64,000 nt of DNA from Voacanga thouarsii (GCA_026120185.1 JANUWF010001659.1:434001-498000); one strand, 5' to 3'. Shown: positions 23,762-36,139, numbered from the stretch's first letter. Made by a program: numbers and translations. The notes: generated from the letters alone by a model not told the origin.

Positions 23762-24920
23762 AACTTTTTCCTTTTAGACTTGCCATGCATATGTTACTAA
23801 GGATTAGCCTTTTCTCAACAAGTCAAAACGAAGGTTAAAAAATTATGATGTCCATTCTCCGTTAATGTACTGTAGCTTACATCCACGGTTTCTCTTGCAT
23901 ACAATGATAAACTTTTCCATTCATCATCATGTGTAACCACAGCTTCAATGCAACCTTGTTACTTTTATGAAAATGGCACCAAGAAAAGTGGGGGGGAAAA
24001 GTGATGCTGATTTAAGGATTTTGTAGATTTAAATTCTGGTTCCAGTTACCTTTTCAAAAAGGAGGAAAAACATTAAATAAAAATGAACTAGAACTCTTGT
24101 TTATTGGCCAAGATTTCCATTAAGTTCAGTACAACATTGGCTGTGGCGGTAGCAAAGAGTGTTTTCTCTTTTTCTTTTCTTTTTTAATTACTTAAAATAA
24201 ACTACAAATCAGGATACTTGATATATTCTTAGAAGGATATAAAGAGTGGGCAGATACTCTCTATATCTGATTCTTCAAAAGAGGCATAAGTGTGCGTGGA
24301 ATACTTGCTTCCTAATGTAGGATGTGTTGAGACGCGATGAGGTGCAATAGCAAATTCCCCTCTGGGCGGGGGTGTGGGGAGCGGCTGTGTTTGCGGGGGT
24401 GTGGGGAGCAGCTGTGTCTGTTTTTCTGCATTTGTGAAGAAATGGGAATAATGGGAGTATTTAATCTCTAATTTCGTAAATAACGATTTTTTTTTTCAAT
24501 AAATTAAAAGATTAAATTTTATCATATTATTTACCACTACTCTATAATATACTTACTAAATAGAGTTTTACATTACGAGTGAACTTTAAATTTATGATTT
24601 TCAAAGTGAAAATTAGTGATCTAATCACTGGGTCGTCATATTGGTGGTTATCGTGTTATCATCTTTACGGCATGCAATGTCTATTTGGAAATGATGTTTC
24701 CAATGTCTAAATTTATTGTACTCCTGTGTGTAAAATAAGCAGCTTTCAGCTTTGTTTAAAATTAAAAATTGTTTAGTTATTTTCTACTGGTTTTTCATTT
24801 CTAATTTTAGCTTTAAAAAGCTTTTAAGAAAAAGGAAAATTTTTATTTTGGTGAAGCTATTCTGAAAGTGCTTTTCAAAACTACTTTTGCCTATTATTGC
24901 GGTTTGAAATAAGAATGTTA
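23762..24920. other. 3' flank of the choline monooxygenase-like gene; no gene seen
   Basis: AT-rich DNA that should include the 3' UTR and polyadenylation site, which I could not place. From about 24740, words such as AGCAGCTTTCAGCTTTG, with related sequence after 30041, suggest that an older MITE was split by the copia element next to it. Confidence 0.4.
24366..24419. repeat. G-rich 27-bp tandem duplication
   Basis: Two units (24366-24392 and 24393-24419) of a G-rich sequence starting GCGGGGGTGTGGGGAGC, differing at two or three bases. The G-runs could form a quadruplex. Confidence 0.85.
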
Positions 24921-24925
24921 TACTA

Positions 24926-25225
24926 TGTTAAGATACAGAAGCAGAAGAAGCTCAGAAGTAGACTGAAGAAGCTCAGCCACCACAGCATTGGAATCATAAA
25001 TAGTTAAGGTGTTGGTTTGTCCAGCTAGATAGTTAGTTTGTCCAGCTGGCACTCTATTGTATTTGTTCATCACATTTGATATTGTTTTGAGTCCATTTTT
25101 TCTGTATATATATGGACCTTATGTACATTTCTGTAATTCAATGAAATCCATAATTTTCCAGATTCTTCTTTTGCTCTACACACTACTTCTTTGCTTGCTG
25201 TGAGTTGTGTTGATTAATTTCTTCA
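24926..25225 (+). repeat. 5' LTR of copia element at 24926-30040
   Basis: A 300-bp LTR, TGTTAAGATACAG to AATTTCTTCA. Relative to the 3' LTR it carries extra segments near 24940-24960 and 25025-25045 (AGAAGCTCAGAAG and GTTTGTCCAGCT duplications). Confidence 0.92.
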
Positions 25226-25236
25226 TGGTATCAGAG
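25226..25236 (+). other. Primer binding site
   Basis: TGGTATCAGAG directly abuts the LTR; it is the initiator tRNA-Met complement common in plant copia elements. Confidence 0.9.
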
Positions 25237-25386
25237 AGTACAATTGCGTCTGAGATACTGAGTAAATCAAATTGATTACCAGGTGTTTGATAGAATGCTT
25301 AAGTGTGCTCAATTCACCTGATTTGATTGGTTCATCTTGTTCGGTACTCACTTGTGTTCAACTTGTCTGATTCGTTGCTTGATTCC

Positions 25387-28300
25387 ATGGCAAATCTAGA
25401 AATATCACTCTCCAGTCCATTTTATCTTCATCCAAATGAAAGTCCTTCTTTAGTCTTAGTTCAACCGGCTTTAACTGAGAAAAACTACAATCAGTGGTGT
25501 AGAGCCATGAGAATGGCCTTAATTTCGAAGAACAAGCTTAGCTTTGTCAACGGATTAATTAAAGCACATGATCATGGAGATCAGACTTATGTAGCATGGG
25601 AAATGTGCAATAATATGGTTCTGTCATGGATCTTGAATGTTGTTTCACCTTCAATTGCTCAGAGTGTGATCTGGATGAATACAGCCTATAAGGTTTAAAC
25701 AGATCTTTGTGAACGTTTTTCTCAAGGGGATTTCTTTAGGATTTCTGATTTACAGGAAGATATCTATAATCTGAAACAAGGCACATCCACAGTGAATGAA
25801 TATTACACAAATCCGAGCATCCTTTGGGAGGAATTGTTGAATTTAAGGCCTCTTCCTACCTGTAAATGCGAGCCACGATGCAATTGTCCTGCACTTCCAG
25901 CAATCAAAATTACTAATGATGCAGATTTTGTTATTCAATTCATCAAAGGCCTTAAAGAAGAGTATAATGGAATTAAATCACAGGTTCTTTTAACTCAGCA
26001 TTTTCCTACCATAAACCAAGCTTTTTCTATGGTTTCTACACATGAAAGATCAGTGAATTACAGTGCTATACATTCTGATGATCCTCAAGTGTTTGTTGCT
26101 AAAAATACTATGGTTGACCAAGCTGCTGGGATGTTTAATGGAAGTCCGAATGACAGAGCTATGAACATGCAGTCAGGAATGTTCAATAGAAATATCAGTG
26201 GAAGGAACATGATTGTTTCTAATAATCCTGTGAATCAGACTTTTAAAAGGTTCAATACACAGAACAAACGAGTGCTGCATTGTGTGTTCTGTGGAATGCA
26301 AGGACATACTATAGATAGATGCTACAAGAAACATGGATTTCCTCTTAGATATAAGGCCAAAACCAACAGAAATGTGAGTGGAATTATTCATCAAGGAAAT
26401 GATGTGGTTGACACAAACACTGTTGGGAATCAAATTAAAGAGAATGTTCAAATTGGTTCTACCACTGCTGGAAATCAAGTTGCAAGCATTCAAAATCACT
26501 CTACTGATTCAATGGCTTCAAATTATGTTACACAAGAACAGTAGCAGTACTTGTTAAATCTGATTCAGTCTCAGCATATTACACCTCATAACACTACCAT
26601 TTCTTCCATTCCTTCAGTTAATCAAGCTACCACATTAACAGCTAATTTCTCAGCTTCTTCTCAATCAGCTCAATGCACAGGTACTTCTTCTTCCAGTTGG
26701 ATTTCAGACTCAAGTGCTACAGATCACATATGTTGTGATATACAATTTTTCACTACTTCTTATCCTGTAGAATATGTTTCTGTTAAGTTGCCCACAGGAA
26801 ATATGGTTAAAGTCACACACATAGGCACAGTCCAATTGACACCTCTTATTACTCTCTATAATGTTCTTTTAGTTTCTATGTTCTCCTGTAGCTTGATATC
26901 ATTACGCAAGCTCATTCAGCAACTCAATTGTGCTGTCATATTCAAACAAAATTCTTGCTTTCTTCAATATCCTCATCATGGATAGATGATTGGATCAGCT
27001 AGAGAATCTTCGGGACTATATTACTTTGATTTCTCTCAATCAACTGTTCATTCATCAGCAGCCTGTGTTCTTTACAATAACAGCCTCAATGATCCATCTT
27101 TACTTTGGCATTTTAGACTAGGACATCTCTCTTCTAAAAGCCTTTCAGTGATACATAAAACAAATACTCATGTTACTTTGCCAACTACTGATGTATTCTG
27201 CTCTATATGTCCTCTTGCAAAACAGCAGAGGCTGTCTTTTCCTTTACATGTTGGTGTATCCAATTCTATTTTTGATCTAATTCATGTTGACATTTGGGGT
27301 CCTTTTAATATTGTTACTGTTTCTGGTCATAAATACTTTCTTACCATAGTAGATGATTACAACAGATTTACTTGGGTGTTTTTGATGAAACAAAAATCTG
27401 AAGTGAGTTCTTTGCTTCCAACCTTTGTCACTTATGTTAACACACAGTTTGATACAAGGGTTAAAGTTTTAAGATCAGATAATGGTCTTGAATTTCAGCT
27501 CAAAGATTTTTATCAATCTAAAAGAATCAAACATCAAACATCTTGTCCTTACATTCCTGAACAAAATGGTATAGCTGAAAGAAAGTATCAACACATTCTT
27601 AATGTGGCCAGAGCACTTAGATTTCAGTCTCAAGTGCCTTTGGTTTATTGGGGAAATTGTGTTCAACATGCAGCTTATTTGATCAATCTTACTCCTTCAT
27701 CTATCTTGAAAGGAAAAACTCCTTTTGAATGTTTATATCAAAAGCCTCCTGATTACAACTCTCTTAGAGTGTTTGGGAGTCTAGTCTATGCTTGTACTTT
27801 GATTCCTCATAGATACAAATTTGACTCTAGAAGTAGGCCTTGTGTTCTTCTAGGTAATTCTCACACCACAAAAGGATACATTTTACTTTATTTCTTTTCT
27901 AGAGAAATATTCATCTCTAGAAATGTGTCCTTTCTAGAATCACATTTTCCTTTTCTCAATCCTCCTACTAATTCTACCTCTTCCTCATCTTTACCTGTCT
28001 TACCAGTTCCTTTTTCTTCCTCCTTACCTAATTCCCCTACTATTGATCCTGCTACCATATCTCCCCCTCATTTTCCTTCCTCATCTCATCCACTATGCAG
28101 GTCTACTCGCACATCTACACCGCCTGCATATCTTTCTGATTATGTTTGTTCTCATGTTCATACACACACCAGTTCCAATATTCTTCATTCCCTTGAGTTT
28201 TCTTCTATTTTTGTGAGTAACTCCTCTATTCATGTTGAACCTAAACACTATTTTGAAGCTGTGCAATCAGCAGAGTGGTGTAAAGCTATGCAATCTGAGA

Positions 28301-29770
28301 TTTCAACTCTAGAAGCCAATCATACTTGGCATTTGGTTCCTTTGCCCCCTGGCAAAACGGCTATTGGTTGCAAGTGGGTGTATAAAGTTAAATATAAGAC
28401 AGATGGTTCTATAGATCGATATAAGGCTCGACTAGTTGCCAAAGGTTATAATCAACAAGAAGGCATTGATTTCTTAGATACTTTTGCTCCTGTTGTTAAG
28501 ATCACTACTATTTGTTGTATGCTTGCTCTTGCTGCCATTCATAAGTGGCATATACATCAGCTTGATATTAATAATGCCTTCCTCCATGGAGACTTTTCTG
28601 ATGAAGTGTATATGGTTTTACCGACTGGCTTTTCTTCATCCAATCCTAATTTGGTTTGCAAACTAGATAAGTCTCTATATGGACTTAAACAGGCCAGCCG
28701 CCAATGGAATGCTACACTCACCACTTATCTACTTTCTCTTGGTTTTGTTCAGTCTAAATGTGATTACAGTCTTTTTTAAAACATGAATCTAGCTTATTCA
28801 TTGCACTTCTAGTATATGTGGATGATGTCCTTGTAATGAGCAATCAGTTGGAGGCTGTCACTGACATTAAAGCCAAGCTTCATACTGAGTTTCAGATCAA
28901 AGATTTAGGTGAGCTGCATTATTTTTTGGGACTTGAGGTCCACAAAAATTCTGATGGCATTTCCTTATCACAGCATAAGTATGTTCTTGATTTATTGACT
29001 ACTCATGGCTATCTAGATTGTAAGCCAGTACAAACACCTTTGGATTGCAAGCAAAAATACTATGCTAGTGATTCTGAACCTTTCCCTGATGCTTCTCTTT
29101 ATCGCAGCATTATTGGTAGACTTTTATATCTTACTCACATAAGACCTGATATTTCTTTTGCTGTTCAACAGCTTAGTCAATTTTTGGGGGCTTCTACTGT
29201 ATTACATATGCAGGGTGCTTCCAGAATTCTTCGCTATCTTAAGGGTTCTCTTTCTTCTGGCTTGTTTTTCCCTACTGCTAATACACTCCAGTTACAGCTT
29301 TATACTAATTCTAACTGGGCAGGATGCCTTGATACTCGAAGATCTGTTACTGGCTTTTGTGTTTACCTTGGTGAGGCTCTCATTTCCTAGAAATCTAAGA
29401 AACAGACAATTGTTTCTCGCAGCTCTGCTGAGGCAGAATACCGTGCTTTAGCTCAAGCCACTTGTGAATTACAATGGCTTCTCCAACTGTTTAAAGAACT
29501 TCATTTTGTCTGCCCCTTACCTATTCCTCTTTTTTGTGACAACAGAAGTGCTACTTCTTTAGTTGAAAACCCCGTTTTCCACGAACGCACTAAAACATTG
29601 AGATTGATTGTCATTTTCTTCGTGATCTATTTCAATCCGGATGTGTCAAACCCCTTCCTGTCACCTCTTCCGTCCAGTTAGCAGATATTTTTACTAAGTC
29701 TCTCCCTCCTGCCTCCTTTCACCTTCTTTTATCTCATCTTGGTGTTTTGTCTTCATCCGGCTTGCGAGGG
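25387..29770 (+). pseudogene. gag-pol polyprotein of copia element (inactivated)
   Basis: ATG at 25387 opens MANLEISLSSPFYLHPNESP, a gag N-terminus. Next come a zinc knuckle C-V-F-C-G-M-Q-G-H-T-I-D-R-C (about 26280), protease WISDSSATDHI (about 26700), GAG-pre-integrase LLWHFRLGHLSS (27105), integrase with HVDIWGPF, RSDNGLEF and PEQNGIAERK (27285-27590), RT with LVYVDDVLVMSN (28810), and RNase H. One frame runs from 25387 to 28779, interrupted by stops at 25696, 26542 and 26983. A one-base loss near 28775 shifts the frame just before YVDD. A tryptophan codon became TAG at 29388, and a second shift lies near 29595. The protease reads D-S-S-A instead of D-S-G-A. Not functional. Confidence 0.93.
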
Positions 29771-29772
29771 GA
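29761..29772 (+). other. Polypurine tract
   Basis: CTTGCGAGGGGA immediately precedes the 3' LTR. Confidence 0.75.
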
Positions 29773-30040
29773 TGTTAAGATACAGAAGCAAACTGAAGAA
29801 GCTCAGCCACCATGACATTGGAATCCTGGATAGTTAAGGTGTTGGTTTGTCCAGTTGGCACTCCATTGTATTTATTCATCACATTTGATATTGTTTTGAG
29901 TCCATTTTTTCTGTATATATATGGACCTTATATACATTTCTGTAATTCAATGAAATCCATAATTTTCCAGATTCTTCTTTTGCTCTACACACTACTTCTT
30001 CTTCTTTGCTTGCTGTGAGTTGTGTTGATTAATTTATTCA
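29773..30040 (+). repeat. 3' LTR of copia element at 24926-30040
   Basis: A 268-bp LTR, partner of 24926-25225, followed by target duplication TACTA. Confidence 0.92.
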
Positions 30041-30045
30041 TACTA

Positions 30046-30174
30046 TTAAATTTTAAAATATTTTTTCCCAAAATACCATTTTCTTAAGCAGTAAAAAATG
30101 TGAACGAGCCATTGGCCATAGAGACGCCTACTAAATTATAAAAAATGTTTGCTAGATTTCGACTTTAGTGAGAT

Positions 30175-30242
<68 letters not shown>

Positions 30243-30718
30243 TTAAAAGGTTTTGCATGCGGAAGTCAGTTTTAAAGCTACTTATGCTTATCTTAAAAAA
30301 AAAAAAAAAAAGTTACTTTTGCACCAAACTTGATTATCTTTCTTTTTCAAGGGAAAATAACACTCTCAGTTCCAGTCCTTGGCGTTTATTCTGTCTCAGC
30401 TTTACACAAAATGTATTAGAATAAGTTGCATACAACTGGCAAATATCAGAAGAATTTGGAATGAATTCCTTATATAAAAGCTATTAAGTACGTTTTAAAA
30501 AATGAAAAGCTTATAAGAAAACAAAGCAAAAATAGGATTTCAAAATGAAAATATTAAATTTTTGCTATAGAAGTTATAAATTTATTGATACTATTTTTCC
30601 ACTTAAAATTTAAACTCTTGTATGATTTGAATAATATTTCCCTTTGAAATTTAACTTTGCTCTACACAAGCGTTCACTTTAAATTAATTATTTCTATCAG
30701 ATTTATCTTCTAATCAGT
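30046..30718. other. Intergenic; simple repeats, no gene
   Basis: Contains a (CA)n-(TA)n microsatellite at about 30174-30240 and an A-run at 30296-30312. Short open frames here are caused by the repeats. Confidence 0.6.
30174..30240. repeat. (CA)n(TA)n microsatellite
   Basis: About seven CA units run into about 26 TA units. Confidence 0.95.
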
Positions 30719-31050
30719 TACTTTCGCCGTCTCCTTTTATCTGTCTATTTTAATTGATTCAGAAGTTTTAAGAAAATTAAAAATTTTCGATTAATTAATT
30801 AACATTTCCTATTTTACCCTTAAAGAATCTCTCTCTTTATTAAAAAGTAACCAAATTCCAAAGTTTTATATGTGATAAGTATATTTAATTTACTTTCATT
30901 TTTCATTATAAGTGCACAATACTTATTGTATTAAAGAAGGGTATTTGTGAAAAAATAGCAATTAAAATCGTCTTAATTTATTAATGGGACAAATAAATTA
31001 GGACAAAAATTTTAGTTAAAATGGACAGATAAAAAGGGACAGAGTAAGTA
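30719..31050. mobile_element. Stowaway-like MITE
   Basis: The left end TACTTTCGCCGTCTCCTTTT and the inverted right end TACTTACTCTGTCCCTTTTT align and continue with ATCTGTC(T/C)ATTTTAA. TA is at both borders. The 332-bp length and CTCYGTCCC-type ends are typical of Stowaway. Confidence 0.85.
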
Positions 31051-31468
31051 TTTAGTGAATAATCTATTAGATTTAGGTTCGTTTAATAAAACTAAAATAT
31101 GAAGATTGAAATCTGAATATTTAAGTATTAAATTCTGAAAATTAAATTCTGAAATTTGAAGTTTGAATTAAATAAAATGGTGGACATGATAATCAAACCC
31201 TTAACTCATCTTGAGTTTTTTTTTTTTTCCTTTTATTTTTTAAGTTTCATTTGCACCAAAAAAAAAAAAAAAAAGAAAAACGAAAGGAAAATGTTAGAGG
31301 AGGCCTTGAGTTTTGGATGGTTTGTTTTTTTTTTTTTTTCTTTTCCCCTGTTTGTCGTAAGTGAAATGTGTAGTGTTAGAGTGGAAGAAGCTATAGGCAT
31401 GTGGAGCCTCTGGCAAACAAGGCACTCGCTTAAGGCCTCACTTGTACAAGGGGCTTCTGAATATATAA

Positions 31469-31513
<45 letters not shown>

Positions 31514-31819
31514 AGGCCTTATATTAATAAGAAATTTTCATTTATTTACAATTTAATTAATTATGAAAAAAGTCCACTTATTAGATTTTTTGGCCTATTA
31601 TCCTTTTTATGTCCGTTAATTAACTTTTTTTTTTTAAGACAATGCCAACATTTTTAGTTTAATTTATTCCAAAAATCCAAAAAATGAACTTTAAAATAAT
31701 TAAAAGATGTAGTTATTTTTTTTAAAAGAAATTAATGCCTTCTCTAATTTTTTATTCTTTCCGTTAAGAGAAAGACGCTCCGTCCCCTTAAGAGTGAAAC
31801 TAAAAAGTCAAAAAAATAC
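31051..31819. other. Intergenic; homopolymers and (TA)n, no gene
   Basis: Runs of T or A occur at 31215-31230, 31257-31275 and 31327-31340, and (TA)n at 31463-31510. A GC-richer patch (31380-31460, with AAGGCCTCACTTG and GGGGCTTCTG) might be a transposon remnant, but nothing could be identified. Confidence 0.5.
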
Positions 31820-31824
31820 GTTCT

Positions 31825-32081
31825 TGTTATAAAATTAGGGTAGTGTTAGAATAAAATCTTCACACTACACACTAATAAAACTCTAACTATTTTGCACAAG
31901 AATTTCTCTATTTCTTTTCTCTCACAATTTTCTCTAATCTTTCTTTCACTAATCTTTCTTTCACAAAATAATGGTGTCTCCACTAAATGGTGGACATCCA
32001 TAAAAATCTTCTAATAATTCACATAAATCCATAATTAATGGAGCCTCCACTAATTAATGGAGATTCCAATAATTCATAACA
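31825..32081 (-). repeat. 3' LTR of chimeric copia element
   Basis: 257 bp, TGTTATAAAATTAG to ATTCATAACA on the plus strand. It pairs with 36771-37027 with two differences, both transitions. Confidence 0.95.
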
Positions 32082-32092
32082 CTCCCTCTTGG
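32082..32092 (-). other. Polypurine tract of chimeric copia element
   Basis: The minus strand reads CCAAGAGGGAG just before the 3' LTR. Confidence 0.7.
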
Positions 32093-32223
32093 ATGTCCAT
32101 CCATTACATAAAGAATATGCCTCGTTAAAACCTTACTAGATAAAAACCCAGTGGGAAAAAAATCTAGTGAAGGAAAAAGAGTACACTATTCTATATGTCT
32201 ATTTATTACTCTCCCTGATGAGA

Positions 32224-34395
32224 TTATTCCTTTAAATCTTTAAACCGACGCATACCGATTTTATATCTCAACTTTTCAAATGTTGCAGTCGGTAAAGTCT
32301 TCGTGAAAATATCTGCGAGGTTGTCACATGACCGAATTTGTAGCACATCAATTTCACATTTCTTCTGGAGTTCATGAGTAAAGAAGAATTTTGGTGAAAT
32401 ATGTTTTGTCCGATCTCCTTTAATATATCCTCCTCGTAATTGAGCTATGCAAGCTGCATTGTCTTCATAAAGAGGAGTTGGAATATCTTTGATTGATGAT
32501 AATCCACAACTTTCTCGGATATAATGAATCATGGATCTTAGCCATACACATTCTCGACTTGCTTCATGAATGGCTATAATTTCGAGCATGATTTGAAGAA
32601 GTAGGCTGCTATAGATTGTTTCGTAGAACGCCATGATATAGCGGTATTTCCACATGTAAATAGATAGCCCGTTTGAGAACGTGCTTTATGTGAATCGGAT
32701 AAATAACCAATATCTGCATAACCTATCACTGTTGGATTGGTTTTATTTGAATAAAATAATCCGAGATCAATTGTACCTTGGAGATATCGAAGGACTTGTT
32801 TAATTCCATTCCAATGTCGTCGTGTTGGTGAAGAACTAAATCTTGCTAATAAATTGACGACAAAAGCAATATCGGGTCGTGTATTATTAGCAAGATACAT
32901 CAATGCACCAATTGCCTTTGAGATATGGTACTTCGAGGACCAAGGAGTTCTTCATCATTTTCTTGAGGTCGGAAAGGATCTTTATCCACATTTAATGATC
33001 GGACGATCATTGGAATACTCAATGGATGTGCTTTGTCCATGTAAAATCTTTTTAGCACTTTTCTTTGTATATGTTGATTGATGAATAAATGTTCCACTCT
33101 CCAGATGTTCAATTTGTAAATCAAGGCAAAATTTGGTTTTACCAAAATCCTTGATTTCGAATTCTCTTTTTAAATAATCAATTGTTTCTTGGAGCTCTTC
33201 AGGAGTTCCAATAAGATTAATATCATCAACATATATAGCTAATATCACAAATTTAGAACCAGATTTCTTAATAAAAACACATGGACATACCTGGTCATTT
33301 TTAAATCCCTCTTTCAATAAATATTCACTAAGACGTGTGAACCACATGCGCCCAGATTACTTCGAGGCCATATAATGATTTACGCAACTTGATGGAGTAA
33401 TTTTCACGAGGATAATGTTTATATGCTTCGGGCATATGAAATCCTTCGAGGATTTTCATGTAAACATCATTTTCTAAATTTCCATACAAGTAGCGGTGAC
33501 AACATCTAATAGGCGCATATCTATCTTTTCATGTCTTGCTAAGCTGATAAGATATCGGAGTATAATAGCATCAACAACAGGAGAATAAGTTTCATCATAA
33601 TCAATACCTGGTCTTTGTGAAAAACCTTGGGCTACTAATCGCGCTTTATATCGAACGATTTCACTCTTTTCATTACGCTTTCGCACAAATATCCATTTGT
33701 AGCCAATAGGTTTTACACCTTCTGGTGTTCGGACTGCAAGTCCGAAAACTTCACGTTTTGTCAGTGCATTTAACTCCGATTGAATCGCATCTTTCCATTG
33801 CAGCCAATCTTTTCTATGCCGAGCATTCATCAAGCGATATTGGTTCGGGATCATCATTATCTGTGTAACATCAAGAGATATATTGTATGCAAATATATTA
33901 TCAATAACGAGTTTCTATCAGATTCCAACTTCTACCGGAAGTGGTATAATTGATAGAAATTTCGAGTGTTACTTTCATCAACTTACGGTTCTTTGTCATC
34001 GGTTCTTTCTTGGTCTTTATCATTCTTTTCTTCAATATGATCTTCAGGATCATTTAATCCTCTTTTCTTTCGAGGATTTTTATCTTTAGAATCAAGAGGT
34101 CGGCCACGCTTCTGGCGTGTTTTTGACTCAGCAGCTATAGGTATAATATTTTGTTCTGCTGGAACTTCAATTCGAATAGGAGCATTTATAGCTGGAATAT
34201 GTGATTTTGTAACTCTTCTGGAGTCAACAAAAGCGTCTGGCATTTGATTTGCAATGCTTTGCAAATGAATTATCTTTTGAACTTCAAGTTCACATGCGCT
34301 TGTGCGCGGATCAAGATAATTTAATGATGTTGTCCAATCATGATCTTTCTTGTACTGTTTCTATTCTCCCCCTAATTTAGGGAATAATGATTTCA
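32224..34395 (-). pseudogene. Integrase tail, reverse transcriptase and RNase H of chimeric copia element
   Basis: The reading begins near 34395 with a serine-phenylalanine-proline-LGGE-like integrase tail. It continues through LDPRTSACELEVQKIIHLQ (34310-34260) and KSHIPAINAP (34205). RT follows with GYKWIFVRKRN and YKARLVAQGFSQRPGIDYDE (33700-33590) and YVDDINLIG (33240). Next is ANNTRPDIAFVVNLLARFSS (32890), then RNase H ending at 32224. At least four frame changes occur, so no RT can be made. The left part joins the RWP-RK block at about 34400, where integrase core sequence should have continued. Confidence 0.88.
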
Positions 34396-34656
34396 CAAGA
34401 GAATAAGAAAAGAAATATAAGAAAATGATGACAAGTAGGAAATGCCAAGAAAAATATCTTCCTTTTTTTTTTCACTCTTCCCGTACTGAACTTTTCCTCT
34501 TCTTCTCTTGTCTTTTCTTCTCCTCCGACCCTCTACCTACCATCTACCTCTTCTTCTTCCTCATACGAGATATATATATATATATATATGTATCGATATA
34601 TATATCGGTTATCGAGTCATTAGTAAACATCAAAAACAAAAATCACAAAGCGAGAT
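34396..34656 (+). other. Junction and presumed 5' flank of captured RWP-RK gene
   Basis: Copia homology stops near 34395. A pyrimidine-rich stretch (34455-34565, like a 5' UTR) and a (TA)n tract (34570-34590) follow before the ATG at 34657. The exact break point cannot be set by eye. Confidence 0.5.
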
Positions 34657-35908
34657 ATGGAGACTCGTAATTCATTTGAGACATGGTCAAATTTTGACTT
34701 AGTTTCTGCGACGAGATGTTGATGTATTTTCATTTCCAAACCAACCGCTTACGCCTAATTCGAACACGGAAGATTTTGATATGTTTTCCTTTCCAAACCG
34801 CTACGCCTAATTCGAACGTAGAAGATTTTGATATGTTTTCCTTTTCAAACCAACAGCTTCGTCTAATTCGAGCACGAGAAGATTTTGATATGTTTTCCTT
34901 TCCAAACCAACCACTTCCTCCTAATTTCAAGTGAGATACCTTTGATGGCTTCCATTTGTTTTTAGTGTGCTTGATAATGAAATTAAACTCTCTTTTGGTT
35001 TGTTTTTTATGTAAATCGAGTGGAAGTTTTGAACATCTTGCTTTGGACCAAGTTGATCTGCCCCTACAAGAGGCTGCTTTTGATCTTGTTCCTCTTGATA
35101 CTATTCCTTTGAATGAGGATATGCTTGTGCATGATCCTTTCTACTCTCTAATGGATTTTGAATAAAGCGAGAATATGTTTCCAGGTTATTATACATTTAA
35201 ACATGGATTTTGAATGGTATTACCTTTGCGATATTATTTTCTTTTTCTAGGAGAAATAATGAGTGGTCTTGGCGACGAAGTCGGAGTAAGTACTCATGAA
35301 ATGCATAATATCGAAGTTCAAGATATTATTGCGAGACAAAATTCCTGGGGAGAAGAAGATGATTAAGAGGCGAGAGAGAGAAGAAGGGCAATAACTCCCA
35401 AACACTATCAAGAGAAACAATTTCGCGAGTACTTTTACCTACCAATCATGAGCGCGACCAAAGAAGCGAATATTGGCATAACCCGTCTCAAGAAAAGATG
35501 TAGGGAGTTAGGAATTCGTCGATGGCCTCACAGGAAATTGGTGAGCTTGGAGACCATAATCAAGAATGTTCAAGTTCTCTCTCATACATACTTATAATTT
35601 GCAAGTATGAAACTATGAAAGATTTATAAGTAAATAACCGATGATATCACTTCGATTTACGGGATATGCAAAATAAAGAAGAAGGAGGACATAAGGTGAG
35701 AAGAAATTACAAGAAGCCATTGCGATCTTGGAATGTGAAAAACGAGTTGGTGGAAGAAAGTCCTAACACGCGGTTAGAGGACCAAACACGAAATTGAGAC
35801 AAGCATGCTTCAAGGCCAAATATAATAAGAAAAATAATAAACTTAAGGAGATCATAAAATCTCAAGACTCATTTCGCGATAATTTTACGGCTAATTCTGC
35901 TTGCTAGT
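34657..35908 (+). pseudogene. Captured RWP-RK (RKD-type) transcription factor gene, introns retained
   Basis: ATG at 34657 starts METRNSFETWSNFDLVS. A threefold repeat based on EDFDMFSFPNQ follows (34710-34920). Likely exons: 34657-34930, 35021-35184, 35251-35573 and about 35663-35908. The first three introns show donor or acceptor signals (GTGAGA at 34931, TTTTCTAG before 35251). Exon 3 carries the diagnostic RWP-RK helix-turn-helix: FYLPIMSATKEANIGITRLK, then KRCRELGIRRWPHRKL (35430-35540). The last exon resembles an RKD coiled-coil tail (LQEAIAILECEKR, LRQACFKAKYNKK). Lesions: frameshifts in exon 1 and the last exon, in-frame stops at about 35162 and 35365, and GG for AG at the last acceptor. 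Host RKD proteins are nuclear regulators of egg-cell and embryo identity; this copy is not functional as written. It lies antisense to the retroelement around it. Confidence 0.85.
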
Positions 35909-36139
35909 CTCGATCTTTGGCTCAAAGGGAAAGAAAAGGAGGAGGATGTCGAAAAAGATGAGATTGAAGTCCATAATTACTAATTGTTTGTCGTCCTCTA
36001 ATGTAAATATTGAAAAAGAACAATTACAAACCTTCATCTTACATTTGTCGGCTCAATTACAAAAGAGCAACTATAAACATGTATCATCAAGTTCATATGA
36101 ACACTAGTGATATGAATAAAAGATGTGATGCTTATTATT

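Larger units (their letters stand above)
24926..30040 (+). mobile_element. Ty1/copia retrotransposon, full length, coding region mutated
   Basis: LTRs lie at 24926-25225 and 29773-30040. A primer binding site is at 25226-25236 and a polypurine tract at 29761-29772. The 5-bp duplication TACTA is at 24921-24925 and 30041-30045. The single-frame polyprotein has three in-frame stops, then a frameshift and further lesions. The LTRs differ mainly by short indels, including a duplicated segment of about 20 bp in the left copy. Confidence 0.95.
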
